Positions 33,305 through 42,460 of a stretch of DNA of 64,000 bases are shown piece after piece. A model generated the notes under the pieces. It was given only the letters and a program-made list of their open reading frames with translations. It was not told the DNA's origin and ran no database searches. Origin of the DNA: an uncultured Acetobacteraceae bacterium. GTDB lineage: Bacteria > Pseudomonadota > Alphaproteobacteria > Acetobacterales > Acetobacteraceae. Position 1 is the stretch's first letter, and each line of letters starts with the position of its first letter. Both the position numbers and the translations under genes were made by a program. The stretch lies in the NCBI GenBank assembly GCA_903877125.1, contig CAIRCM010000167.1, positions 35,932 through 99,931 of the forward strand. Direction: 5' to 3'.

Positions 33305-33386
33305 AGCACGCTAGGGTCAAGTTGACCCTATCGTGCTCTATATATCTTTGTTTGATCGCGTGATTCACGCCGCCGTGTGGTTCCAC
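33305..33386 (+). repeat. Dispersed intergenic palindromic repeat, copy 2
   Basis: An 82-bp copy of the element at 5136-5218. The left part is a long palindrome, AGCACG-TAGGGTCAA-TTGACCCTA-CGTGCT, more complete than in copy 1. The right part shares TTTGATCGCGTGATTCACG and GTGTGGTTCCAC. It lies between moaA and the glycosyltransferase gene, both on the minus strand. Confidence 0.75.
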
Positions 33387-33402
33387 CTTTGCCGACACTG
33401 GC

Positions 33403-34389
33403 TTAGCCGCCGGTCACACTCATATGCCGAGCGACAGCGGGCCGGTCCTGGCGGCGGTCGATGATGAAGTCGTGGCCTTTGGGTTTGCGGGAGATCGCCT
33501 CCCGAATCGCATCGTCGAGGCCGTCGTCGCTGATTCCAGCGCGTAACAGTCCGCGAAAATCGGCGGCATCGTCCTGTCCGAGGCACATATAGAGTGTACC
33601 CGTGCATGTCAGTCGCACACGATTGCAGCTCTCGCAGAAGTTGTGGGTCATTGGCGTGATGAAGCCGACGCGGCGGCCGGTTTCCTTCACGTTGAAATAG
33701 CGGGCGGGTCCACCGGTGCGATAATCGGTGTCGTCGAGGGTCCAGTTCTTGCGCAAGCGGCCGCGGACGATCGAGAGGGGCAGGTACTGGTCGGTCCGAT
33801 CGCCCGAGATATCGCCCATCGGCATGGTTTCGATGAGGCAGAGGTCGAAGCCGTGTTCGCCGCACCAGGCGAGCATACCGTCGAAATCGTCCTCGTTGAC
33901 GCCTTTCATGGCGACGGCGTTGATTTTCACGGCCAGGCCGGCGGCTTTGGCGGCGAAGATGCCGTCGAGCGTGGGCTCGATCTTGCCCCAGCGGGTGAGC
34001 TGGGTGAATTTGACGGGATCGAGCGTGTCGAGGGAGACGTTCACCCGCCGCACCCCGGCTGCGTAGAGTGTGGCGGCGTGCTTGGACAGTTGGGTGCCGT
34101 TGGTCGTCACGGTGAGTTCGTTCAGGCCGTGCCCGATACGGTCGCCGAGCTTGCCGAAGAGGCGCATGATGTCTCGGCGGACCAGGGGTTCTCCACCGGT
34201 GATGCGGATTTTGGTGGTGCCCAGGCGGATGAACGCGGCGCAGAGGCGATCGAGTTCCTCCAGCGTGAGCAGGTCGCGCTTGGGCAGGAAGTTCATATCC
34301 TCCGCCATGCAGTAGACGCAGCGGAGGTCGCAGCGGTCTGTCACCGACACTCGCAGATACGTTATCGCTCGGCCAAACGGATCGATCAT
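33403..34389 (-). CDS. moaA: GTP 3',8-cyclase MoaA (molybdenum cofactor biosynthesis)
   Basis: A 328-residue radical SAM enzyme that makes the first Moco intermediate from GTP. The N-terminal cluster is Cys20, Cys24 and Cys27 in [12 protein letters not shown]. The SAM-binding GGEP is in [12 protein letters not shown]. The C-terminal cluster is in [20 protein letters not shown], and the protein ends in the required Gly-Gly (SVTGG). ATG 34389 has AGGAG 11 bp upstream; 18 more codons upstream are open but not needed. No other Moco gene is in the window. Confidence 0.97.
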   Translation of the reverse strand: MIDPFGRAITYLRVSVTDRCDLRCVYCMAEDMNFLPKRDLLTLEELDRLCAAFIRLGTTKIRITGGEPLVRRDIMRLFGKLGDRIGHGLNELTVTTNGTQLSKHAATLYAAGVRRVNVSLDTLDPVKFTQLTRWGKIEPTLDGIFAAKAAGLAVKINAVAMKGVNEDDFDGMLAWCGEHGFDLCLIETMPMGDISGDRTDQYLPLSIVRGRLRKNWTLDDTDYRTGGPARYFNVKETGRRVGFITPMTHNFCESCNRVRLTCTGTLYMCLGQDDAADFRGLLRAGISDDGLDDAIREAISRKPKGHDFIIDRRQDRPAVARHMSVTGG

Positions 34390-34505
34390 CGTGAAGTCAT
34401 ACTCCTGATCCCCATCAATTGCGCTATCCCGCGTCGGGTTCAAGGGGACCCAGGCGCATGGGTGGGTTTGGCGCCAGCAGAAAAATACATTTGTACGCGC
34501 CGACG

Positions 34506-34520
34506 TTTACCTTTCGTTAA
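34506..34520. promoter_or_regulatory. CtrA-type box upstream of cheA
   Basis: TTTACCTTTCGTTAA matches TTAA-N7-TTAA with one mismatch in the left half. It lies 57 bp before the cheA start, a suitable distance for a -35 region, in the gap between the divergent moaA and cheA genes. Confidence 0.55.
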
Positions 34521-34577
34521 TCATTTTCTGGGCATCATCGGGAACCGCTGCTCCGCGGAACCTGACCGAGGGCCCCC

Positions 34578-37086
34578 ATGGACGACCTGCTCGCCGACTT
34601 TCTGACCGAAACCAACGAGAGCCTCGCGGAACTCGACGTCGCGCTTGTGACGTTGGAGCGCACGCCGAACGATGAGGCGACGCTTTCGTTCATTTTTCGG
34701 CTGGTGCACACGATCAAGGGCACCTGCGGTTTCCTGGGGTTGCCTCGGTTGGAGCGAGTGGCCCATGCCGGGGAAAACGTGCTGGGCAAGATCCGCGACA
34801 AGGCGCTGACGGTCACGCCGGATATCGTGAGCCAGATTCTTGCTGCTCTGGATTGCATCAAGTCGATCGTCGCGCATCTCGGCGCCACTGGGTCCGAACC
34901 GGCGGGCGACGATTCGGCGCTGATCGCCACGTTGAATGCCACTGCTTCCGGGGAGGCTTCCGCCGTGCCGGAGCCGGAGACGAAGGCGGAGCCGGAGGTT
35001 CAGGCGGCGGTCGCGGTGCCGACGCCCACCGCGGCGGCGCAGACGATCCGGGTCACGGTCGATGTGCTGGAGGATCTGATGACCCTGGTCAGCGAACTGG
35101 TGCTGACGCGGAATCAGCTGCTGCAACTCGCACGGACGCAGGAAAACGCGGCGTTTTCGGTGCCATTGCAGCGGCTGTCGCACATCACATCCGACTTGCA
35201 GGAAGGGGTGATGAAGACTCGCATGCAGCCGATCGGCAACGCCTGGAACAAGCTGCCGCGCCTGGTTCGCGACCTTTCGCGGGAGATGAACAAGAAGATC
35301 GAGCTGACCATGCTGGGGGCGGACACCGAGCTGGACCGGCAGGTGCTGGAGTTCATCAAGGATCCGCTGACCCATATGGTGCGCAACAGCGGCGACCATG
35401 GGCTGGAGACCCCGGAAGAGCGTCGGGCGGCGGGCGGCGGGCAAGCCCGAACACGGGACCATCAGCCTGAACGCGTTTCATGAGGGTGGGCACATCATCA
35501 TCGAAATCGCCGATGACGGGCGGGGGCTGGCGATCGAGCGGATCAAGGCCAAGGCGATCGCCAACGGTCTGGCGACCGAGGCCGAAGTGGCGGCGATGTC
35601 GGACGATCAGATCGCGCGGTTCATTTTCCGGGCGGGTCTGTCGACGGCGGCGAAGCTGACGGCGGTTTCCGGGCGCGGGGTCGGGATGGATGTGGTCAAG
35701 ACCAACATCGAGCGGATCGGCGGCACCGTCGATCTGAAGAACAATCCGGGTCAGGGCACCACGTTCATCATCAAGATTCCGCTGACCCTGGCCATCGTGT
35801 CGGCGCTGATCGTGGAGGCGGGGAAGGAACGGTTCGCGATCCCGCAGATCAGCGTCGTGGAGCTGGTGCGGGCGCGGCGGGAAGCCGATGGCACGTCGGA
35901 AAGCGCGATCGAGCGCATCAACGGCACACCGGTGCTGCGTCTGCGCAGCCGGCTGCTGCCGCTGGTCAGTCTATCGGGCCTGCTGCAACTCGGGGTGCCG
36001 CTGGCGGAGGACGATGGCGCGTACATCGTGGTTGCCCAGGTTGGGACCAACATGCTGGGCATCATCGTGGACCGGGTTTTCGATACCGAGGAAATCGTGG
36101 TCAAGCCGGTGACCGCGATCCTGCGGCACGTGACGATGTTCAGCGGCAACACCATTCTGGGCGATGGTTCGGTGATCATGATCCTCGATCCCAACGGCAT
36201 TGCTCGGGCGACGGGGATCGGCGCTGGGGGGGATGGGAAGCTGGCGGCACCAGCCGCCGCCGAGGCGACGCATTCGGAGGACAAGACGACGATGCTGCTG
36301 TTCCGAGCGAATGGCGAGCAGAAGATGGCGGTGCCGCTGGGTCTCGTGGCCCGTCTGGAGGACATTCCGCGGGAACGGATCGAGCTGTCGTGCGGCCAGC
36401 CGGTGACCCAATATCGTGGGAAGCTGATGCCGCTGGTACCGATATCGGGGATGCACGATCCGGATCGGGAGAGCCAGCCGGTGCTGGTATTCGCCGACCG
36501 CGATCGGGCAATGGGCCTGATGGTCGACAAGATCATCGATGTGGTGGACGACCGGCTCTCGATCGAGTTGGGCGTTGCACGCCCGGGCATGCTGGGCACA
36601 GCGGTGATCCGTGGGGAGGCGATGGACATCATCGACACCGGCTACTGGCTGACGCAGGCGGCGCACGACTGGTTCGACGGTGCGGTGCCGGCCGGTGAGG
36701 CGGTGCGGGAGCGGCACCTGCTGGCGGTCGACGACAATGCGTACTTCCGCCAGTTGCTGGGGCCGATGCTGGGGGCGGCGGGTTACCAGGTCACGTCGGT
36801 GGGGAGCGGGGCGGAGGCGCTGGCGCTGCGGGATGCCGGGCGGATGTTCGACGCGATCATCTCCGACATCGATATGCCGGAGATGGACGGTCTGACGCTT
36901 GCCCGCACCATTCGCGCCGACGGTCCCTGGTCGGCGTTGCCGTTGATCGCGCTGACGGCACGGGCGGAGCCCCGAGACATCGACGTAGGCCGGGAGGCCG
37001 GGTTCACCGACTACGTCACCAAGTCGCGCCGGGAAGACCTGACGGAGGCACTGCGTTCGTGCCTCGCGGAACCCGCGCTTGTTTAA
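34578..37086 (+). pseudogene. cheA: Chemotaxis histidine kinase CheA with C-terminal receiver, frameshifted
   Basis: The first frame (34578-35483) carries the Hpt domain (phospho-His44 in RLVHTIKG), a short linker, the dimerisation helices and the start of the kinase domain (N box HMVRNSGDHGLE). The second frame, open from 35398 to 37086, resumes with KPEHGTISLNAFHEGG and contains DDGRGL, GRGVGMDVVKTNIERIGG and the CheW-like regulatory domain. It ends in a receiver (ISDIDMPEMDG, phosphoacceptor Asp). The frames join at a tandem duplication of GGGCGGC at 35425-35438. Removing one copy restores ERRAAGKPEHG, the family sequence. As written, the kinase is truncated; this may be a real mutation, a slippage switch or an assembly error. 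It heads the cheA-cheW-cheY-cheB-cheR operon. Confidence 0.9.
35425..35438 (+). repeat. 7-bp tandem duplication (GGGCGGC x2) in cheA
   Basis: Two exact copies of GGGCGGC are followed by GGGCAAG. The extra unit adds 7 bases and shifts the cheA reading frame. Confidence 0.85.
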
Positions 37087-37098
37087 GGAGGAACTTCC

Positions 37099-37572
37099 AT
37101 GTCCGTCGATGTGCTGGAACGGCCGGATACGGTGACCGAGGACGAGCGTGTGTTCGTCATGCTGACCGTCGCCGGGCAGGCCTGCGGCGTTCCCGTGGCG
37201 ACTGTGCGGGATATTCTGGGGGAGCAGGCGATTACCCGTATTCCTCTGGCGCCGCCGGAGATTGCGGGCAGCCTCAATCTGCGGGGGCGCATCGTCACCG
37301 CGGTGGATCTGCGACGGCGGCTGAATCTGGCGCCATCGCCGGATGGCCACAAGCCGATGTCGGTTGTCGCGGAGCACGGGGGGGAGCTGTACGCGCTGCT
37401 GGTGGATCAGGTTTCCGAGGTGATGAGCCTGAAGGCGGAGGATTTCGAGCCCAATCCACCGACGCTCGATCCGGTCTGGGCCATCTACAGCACCGGCATC
37501 TACCGGCTGGAGGACCGGCTGCTGGTGGTCCTTGACGTCAGCAAGGTGCTGGATCTGTCGGGTGAGGGGTGA
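37099..37572 (+). CDS. cheW: Chemotaxis coupling protein CheW
   Basis: A 157-residue scaffold with two SH3-like beta barrels that links chemoreceptors to CheA. Typical blocks are VFVMLTVAGQACGVPVATVRDIL, ITRIPLAPPEIAGSLNLRGRIV and VDLRRRLNL, and the end has the VLDVSKVL strand. It begins 12 bp after the cheA stop with AGGAGGAA upstream, and is followed 6 bp later by cheY. Confidence 0.95.
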   Translation: MSVDVLERPDTVTEDERVFVMLTVAGQACGVPVATVRDILGEQAITRIPLAPPEIAGSLNLRGRIVTAVDLRRRLNLAPSPDGHKPMSVVAEHGGELYALLVDQVSEVMSLKAEDFEPNPPTLDPVWAIYSTGIYRLEDRLLVVLDVSKVLDLSGEG

Positions 37573-37578
37573 GCGAAG

Positions 37579-37944
37579 ATGACCCGGATGTGCCTTGTCG
37601 TCGATGACAGCCGCGTGGTGCGCAAGGTCGCGCGCCGCATCCTCGAAGCCCATGGCTATGGGGTGTCTGAAGCCGCGGACGGGCAGCAGGCGCTGGACGC
37701 CTGCCGCGCCGAGATGCCGGATTGCGTGCTGCTGGATTGGAACATGCCGGTGATGGACGGGATCACGTTCCTGCGGGAGCTCCGGCTGGAATTCGGTCCG
37801 GAAAACCCGCCGGTGGTGTTCTGCACCACCGAGAACGACATGTCGCACATCGAAATGGCAATCGAGGCGGGCGCGCAGGAATACATCATGAAGCCGTTCG
37901 ACGACGAAATTCTGGTCGGGAAGTTGACGCAGGTGGGGTTGTGA
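37579..37944 (+). CDS. cheY: Chemotaxis response regulator CheY (second copy)
   Basis: A 121-residue single receiver domain. The acidic pair is Asp9-Asp10 in LVVDDSR, the phosphoacceptor is Asp53 in LLDWNMPVMDG, the switch Thr is in CTTENDM, and Lys is in YIMKPFDDEIL. It differs from the copy at 13.6 kb and is the one cotranscribed with cheA. It could be a second motor regulator or a phosphate sink. Its stop overlaps the cheB start (GTGA). Confidence 0.93.
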   Translation: MTRMCLVVDDSRVVRKVARRILEAHGYGVSEAADGQQALDACRAEMPDCVLLDWNMPVMDGITFLRELRLEFGPENPPVVFCTTENDMSHIEMAIEAGAQEYIMKPFDDEILVGKLTQVGL

Positions 37945-38981
37945 CCGCTGCCCGGGTCATGATCTGCGATGATTCGGTAGCGATACGGGGCGCCATCGGG
38001 CGGATGCTGGAAAGCGATCCGGATGTGCATGTGGTCGCGAAGGTGGCGAACGGGCAACTCGCGGTCGAGGAGCTGAAACGCACCAAGGCCGATGTGATCG
38101 TGCTGGATATCGAGATGCCGGTGATGGACGGCATGACCGCGTTGCCGTTGCTGCTGCGCGCCGATCCGAAGGTGCGGGTCATCATGGCGTCCACCCTGAC
38201 CACGCGCGGTGCGGATATCGCGATGCGGGCGATGCGGCTGGGCGCCGCGGATTACGTGCCGAAGCCGTCGTCGATCGGGAGCGTGGGGGACAGCCGGTTT
38301 CAACTTGAACTGCTTGAGAAGGTGAAGGGCCTCGCCCGGTTCGGGCAGCGGCCGGCGCGGACGGGGAGCGTGGCCTCGACACGGCCGGCCCCGGTGCAGG
38401 CGCCGCGGATGCTGGCGATCGGGAGTTCGACCGGCGGGCCGCAGGCGCTTTTCACGCTGGTGCAGGGGCTGGGGCGGCAGATCGCGGTGCCGGTCGTGCT
38501 CACGCAGCATATGCCGGCGACGTTCACGCCGATTCTGGCTGAGCATATCGGGCGCCTGGGGGGCATGCCGTGCGCGGAGGCCAGGGATGGGGAAGTGCTG
38601 GTCAATGGCCGCATCTATCTGGCACCTGGGGATAAGCATCTGATCGTCGAGGGCCGAGCCGGCAGCTTTCGGGCCCGTTTGACGACCGATCCGCCGGAGA
38701 ATTTCTGCCGTCCGTCGGTCGATCCGATGTTGCGCAGCGCGTCGTCGGTCTGCGAGGGTCGGGTCCTGGTCGCCATGTTGACGGGCATGGGTCAGGACGG
38801 ATTGGCGGGCACGCGCATGGTGGTGGAGGCCGGGGGCTGCGCGATCGCGCAGGACGAGGCGACCAGCGTTGTCTGGGGCATGCCGGGCGCCATCGCTCGG
38901 GCCGGTCTCTGCCATGCCGTGCTGCCGCTGCCCGCGATGGCAGGCAAGCTCCGCGAGATATTGAAGGCACCCCGCGCATGA
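37941..38981 (+). CDS. cheB: Protein-glutamate methylesterase CheB
   Basis: A 346-residue receptor demethylase/deamidase. The receiver domain (1-120) has phosphoacceptor Asp56 in VLDIEMPVMDG. The esterase domain (about 155-340) has the triad Ser163 in GSSTGG, His190 in LTQHMP and Asp286 in TGMGQDG, at the same numbers as E. coli for His and Asp. The GTG at 37941 overlaps the cheY stop; the frame is open further upstream within cheY but would lack a sensible receiver start. It overlaps cheR by 4 bp. Confidence 0.96.
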   Translation: MTAARVMICDDSVAIRGAIGRMLESDPDVHVVAKVANGQLAVEELKRTKADVIVLDIEMPVMDGMTALPLLLRADPKVRVIMASTLTTRGADIAMRAMRLGAADYVPKPSSIGSVGDSRFQLELLEKVKGLARFGQRPARTGSVASTRPAPVQAPRMLAIGSSTGGPQALFTLVQGLGRQIAVPVVLTQHMPATFTPILAEHIGRLGGMPCAEARDGEVLVNGRIYLAPGDKHLIVEGRAGSFRARLTTDPPENFCRPSVDPMLRSASSVCEGRVLVAMLTGMGQDGLAGTRMVVEAGGCAIAQDEATSVVWGMPGAIARAGLCHAVLPLPAMAGKLREILKAPRA

Positions 38982-39817
38982 CCGCCTCGATTCACCCGGC
39001 GGCGTTCGCCGCTTTGGCCGATCTGCTGAAGACGAAATCCGGGCTCGTGATCGGGCTGGACAAGACGTATCTGCTGGAGACGCGGTTGGCGCCGATCCTG
39101 AAACGGACGGGGCTGCCCGATCTGAATGCGCTGGCCGATCGGGTGAAACGGGCGCCGTTGGACCCGCTTGCGCGCGATGTGGTGGAGGCGATGACCACCA
39201 ATGAGAGTTTCTTTTTCAGGGACGACAAGCCGTTTCAGCATTTTCGGACCCAGGCCCTGCCCCGGCTGCTGGCGGCGCGTCCGCAGAACGCGACGTTGCG
39301 GATCTGGTCGGCCGCTTCCTCGTCCGGGCAGGAGGCTTATTCGCTGGCGATGATCCTGGCCGAGAGCAAGGCGGCGTTGGGCGGGCGGGCGGTCGAAATT
39401 CTGGGGACCGATATCGCTCGGGACCAACTGAGCCGCGCCGAGCAGGGTGTGTACACTCAGTTCGAGGTGCAGCGCGGGCTGCCGGTGCAGATGCTGATGC
39501 GCTATTTCAAGAAGGACGATGGGAACTGGCGGATTTCGGACGCGATCCGGTCGATGGTCAAATTCCGGGAATGGAATTTGCTGGGCGATCTGCGTGCGCT
39601 TGGCCGGTTCGACATCGTATTTTGTCGCAATGTTCTGATATATTTCGATCAGCCGACCAAAGCGCGCGTTCTGGAGGCGATTGCCGGGCAGATGCCCGCG
39701 GACGGCGCGTTGTATCTGGGAGGCGCGGAGACGGTGTTGGGGATCACCGGCCGGTTCGCGCCGTTGCCCGGGGAGCGGGGGGTGTATGGGGTAGCTTCAG
39801 CGAAGGTGGCGGCGTAG
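38978..39817 (+). CDS. cheR: Chemotaxis protein methyltransferase CheR
   Basis: A 279-residue SAM-dependent enzyme that methylates receptor glutamates. The N-terminal helical domain (1-75) is followed by the MTTNESFFFRDDKPF motif, the SAM-binding SAASSSGQEAYSLAM, ILGTDIA and FDIVFCRNVLIYF. The last gene of the chemotaxis operon, it starts within the cheB stop (ATGA). A REP-like element follows. Confidence 0.96.
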   Translation: MTASIHPAAFAALADLLKTKSGLVIGLDKTYLLETRLAPILKRTGLPDLNALADRVKRAPLDPLARDVVEAMTTNESFFFRDDKPFQHFRTQALPRLLAARPQNATLRIWSAASSSGQEAYSLAMILAESKAALGGRAVEILGTDIARDQLSRAEQGVYTQFEVQRGLPVQMLMRYFKKDDGNWRISDAIRSMVKFREWNLLGDLRALGRFDIVFCRNVLIYFDQPTKARVLEAIAGQMPADGALYLGGAETVLGITGRFAPLPGERGVYGVASAKVAA

Positions 39818-39828
39818 GCCGCCCTCAT

Positions 39829-39905
39829 GTCATGCCTTCGAAGGCCGGTATCCACGACTTGCCTGCCGGCGTGAGGGCGTGGGTCCCGGCATTCGCCGGG
39901 ATGAC
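39829..39905. repeat. REP-like intergenic element after cheR
   Basis: GTCATGCCTTCGAAGGCCGG at the left and CCCGGCATTCGCCGGGATGAC at the right are imperfect inverted arms, each with an internal palindrome, separated by a variable middle. The right arm is the GTCATCCCGGCGAATGCCGGG type common in alphaproteobacterial genomes. It lies between convergent genes and may act as a terminator. Confidence 0.65.
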
Positions 39906-39928
39906 GATTGAGGGGGGCCGATCGAGCC

Positions 39929-41053
39929 TTAGCTGAAGCCCCCCCGCGCCGCGACCGGCCACAGGCATTCCACCCGGCCGTTGCGGACCCCGACGTACCA
40001 GTCGAAGCGATCCACGGTGGGGTCGCAGTGGCCTGGGACCAGACGGAGCTTTTCGCCGAGCTTGGGGGCGGCGGTTTCGGATCCGACGTCGAGCTTGCCG
40101 TGCTCATCGGACGCGCTGACGTAGCGAAGATCGGGGCGCTGCCAGACGGTCGGCATGCCGGAGTCGATGGATACGGCCTTGTGGCCGACGTCGAGGACGG
40201 CGACGCCGGGGCGGGACTGGCTCATGACGGTGCCGAGGACGAACAAGGAATGGCGGAAGGTGCTGACCGGGGCGCCGGATTCATCGAGGTTGCGGGCGTA
40301 GTCGGCGTCCATGAAGACGTAGCTGCCGGCCTGCATTTCGGTATAGACGCCCGACGCTGCCTCGATCTGAAAGGATCCGGTGCCGGCGCCGCCGACGATC
40401 GGGCAGTCCAGGCCCTGCTGTTTCAATTGTTCCACGGTGCGGCGGGATGCGTCGATCGCGGCGCCGATGAGGGTGCGGCGTTCGGCGATGGTGCGCTTGT
40501 GCTGGGCGCTGCCTTGGTAGGCCTGAAGGCCGCCGAAGATCAGGTGCTTCGAGGCAGCGATGCGTTTGGCCAGCGCGACGGCGTCGGGTCCAGCGGCGAT
40601 CCCTGCCCTGCCCGCGCCGACGTCGATTTCGACCAGGACGGTCATGCGGATGGCGGCGGCGGCGGCGGCGGATTCGATGGCCTCGATCTGGGCGGCGTCA
40701 TCGACGCACAGCGCGACCTTGGCGATGCGCGACAGGGCGCAAAGCCGGGCAAGTTTGGGGGTCCCGACGACCTCGTTGGACACGAGGATGTCGGGAATGC
40801 CCCCCCAGGCGAGGATTTCGGCCTCGGCCACCTTCTGCACGCATTGGCCGACGGCGCCGCGCGCCATCTGCAACTTGGCGATCACCGGGGATTTGTGGGT
40901 CTTGGCGTGGGCGCGCAGTTTGACGCCGGTGGGTGCCAGCAGCGAGGCCATGTGGTCGAGGTTGTATTCGAAGGCGTCGAGGTCGATCACCAGCGCCGGG
41001 GTGTCGATCTCGTCCTCACGCATACCGGGCTGGGCGGGGGGCGATTGCAGCAT
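39929..41053 (-). CDS. DSD1 family PLP-dependent enzyme (D-threonine/3-hydroxy-D-aspartate aldolase-like)
   Basis: A 374-residue fold-type III PLP enzyme. The N-terminal barrel has the PLP lysine in LRAHAKTHKSP (about residue 50) after DTPALVIDLDAFEYN. The C-terminal domain carries the metal-site motif VPGHCDPTVDRFDWYVGVRNG with His and Cys ligands, as in D-threonine aldolase and D-serine dehydratase. It would split a D-3-hydroxy amino acid, for example 3-hydroxyaspartate, into glycine or glyoxylate products. ATG 41053 has GGAGGA 6 bp upstream. It is divergent from the old yellow enzyme gene. Confidence 0.88.
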   Translation of the reverse strand: MLQSPPAQPGMREDEIDTPALVIDLDAFEYNLDHMASLLAPTGVKLRAHAKTHKSPVIAKLQMARGAVGQCVQKVAEAEILAWGGIPDILVSNEVVGTPKLARLCALSRIAKVALCVDDAAQIEAIESAAAAAAIRMTVLVEIDVGAGRAGIAAGPDAVALAKRIAASKHLIFGGLQAYQGSAQHKRTIAERRTLIGAAIDASRRTVEQLKQQGLDCPIVGGAGTGSFQIEAASGVYTEMQAGSYVFMDADYARNLDESGAPVSTFRHSLFVLGTVMSQSRPGVAVLDVGHKAVSIDSGMPTVWQRPDLRYVSASDEHGKLDVGSETAAPKLGEKLRLVPGHCDPTVDRFDWYVGVRNGRVECLWPVAARGGFS

Positions 41054-41140
41054 GGGATTCCTCCGGATCGTATTGCGTCCCAGTAGCCCAACACGACGAG
41101 GTGGGGTAGGGATCGGGCAAACAATTCGACGGAGCGTCCC

Positions 41141-42310
41141 GTGTCCCAACCCAAGCTGTTTCAGCCGCTGACCATCCGCGGCGTCACCCTGAAGAACCGC
41201 GTCGTGCTGGCGCCGATGCATCAATACGCGTCGAACCAGGGGTTCGCGACGGACTGGCATCTGATGAACGCGGGCAAATTCGCCGCGGGCGGGTGCGGGC
41301 TGGTGATGGTGGAATCGACGAAGGTCGAGCGGCGGGGCTGCGGCACCGTGGGCGATCTGGGTCTGTGGGACGACAAGTTCGTGCCGGGGTTGAAGCGGGT
41401 GTCGGATTTCATCCAGGCACAGGGTGCGGTTTCGGCGATTCAGATTGGGCATTCCGGCCGCAAGGCTCGGCTGACGCGTCCGTGGGAAGGGCAGCAGCCG
41501 CAGACGCCGGATCATCCGGAGATGTTCGACTGGGAAGGGTGGGAATTGGTGGCGCCGAGCGCGGTGGCGCATAGCGATCGGATGCCGACGCCGCGGGCGT
41601 TTAGCCGCGACGAGATCCCGGAGGTCGTTACCCATTGGGGGCAGGCGGCGGCTCGGGCGCATGCGGCGGGGTTCCAGATTTTGGAAATCCATGGCGCGCA
41701 TGGGTATTTGATCCACCAGTTCCTGTCTCCGGTCGCGAACCGGCGGAATGACGAGTATGGCGGATCGGACGTCAACCGGATGCGGTTCGCGTTGGAAGTG
41801 GCGGAATGCGTGCGGGCCAATTGGCCGGCGGAAAAGCCGCTGTTCATGCGGCTTTCCTGCGAGGATGACGCGGGCTGGGGGCCGGAGCAGAGCGTTGCTT
41901 TGTCGAAGGAGCTGAAGCTGCGGGGGATCGATGTGATCGACTGCTCCTCGGGCGGGGTGCTGGAGCGGTCGCCGATGGACAGCGTGCGGTCGCAGAAATA
42001 CGGGTCTCAGGTGCCTTATGCATCGAAGATCCGGGACGAGGCGGAGATGATGACGATGGCGGTGGGGCACATCGTGCATGCGGATCAGGCGGAGGCGATC
42101 CTTCAGGAGGGTAAGGCCGATCTGATCGCGATTGCTCGGGAACTGCTTTACAACCCGAACTGGGCGATGGATGTGGCGCAGAAGCTGGGGGCGGATCCGG
42201 ATTTTGAGTCCGTGCCGCCGGCTTACCGGTACTGGCTTGGGAAGCGGGCGAAGTCGAAGTTCGAGGGGGTGCCTTCGACGTATCGGCAGGGGATCATGGC
42301 GGCGGAGTAG
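41141..42310 (+). CDS. NADH:flavin oxidoreductase/old yellow enzyme
   Basis: A 389-residue FMN TIM-barrel ene-reductase of the YqjM-like class. Blocks seen are LKNRVVLAPMHQYASNQG, IQIGHSGRKA, the active-site region ILEIHGAHGYLIHQFLSP with the His pair, NRRNDEYGGS, and the C-terminal FMN phosphate strand ADLIAIARELLYNPNWAM. It starts at GTG 41141 after GGAGCG. It reduces activated C=C bonds; the physiological substrate is unknown. Stray aromatic/aliphatic catabolic genes nearby fit that use. Confidence 0.93.
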   Translation: MSQPKLFQPLTIRGVTLKNRVVLAPMHQYASNQGFATDWHLMNAGKFAAGGCGLVMVESTKVERRGCGTVGDLGLWDDKFVPGLKRVSDFIQAQGAVSAIQIGHSGRKARLTRPWEGQQPQTPDHPEMFDWEGWELVAPSAVAHSDRMPTPRAFSRDEIPEVVTHWGQAAARAHAAGFQILEIHGAHGYLIHQFLSPVANRRNDEYGGSDVNRMRFALEVAECVRANWPAEKPLFMRLSCEDDAGWGPEQSVALSKELKLRGIDVIDCSSGGVLERSPMDSVRSQKYGSQVPYASKIRDEAEMMTMAVGHIVHADQAEAILQEGKADLIAIARELLYNPNWAMDVAQKLGADPDFESVPPAYRYWLGKRAKSKFEGVPSTYRQGIMAAE

Positions 42311-42396
42311 GGTTGGGTCCGTTCGGACCGGATTGATGCGACGGGGACGTTGCGGGCTCTGATGCCGTTATGCGCGGGTTGGGGTTCGCGTCATCT

Positions 42397-42415
42397 GTCG
42401 CGTGATTCACGCCGC
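42397..42415 (+). repeat. Fragment of the dispersed repeat
   Basis: The 19 bases TCGCGTGATTCACGCCGCC are identical to part of copy 2 (right half). The palindromic left half is missing. The fragment lies downstream of the frameshifted adhesin gene. Confidence 0.5.
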
Positions 42416-42460
42416 CACCGTGGCGGGGCTGGGCGACCAATGCGAAGCGCTTCGTTTTGC

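Noticed and set aside
39929..42079. A 716-residue minus-strand protein covering the DSD1 enzyme and more
   Set aside because: The first 342 codons are antisense to the old yellow enzyme gene; a strong ribosome site precedes ATG 41053.
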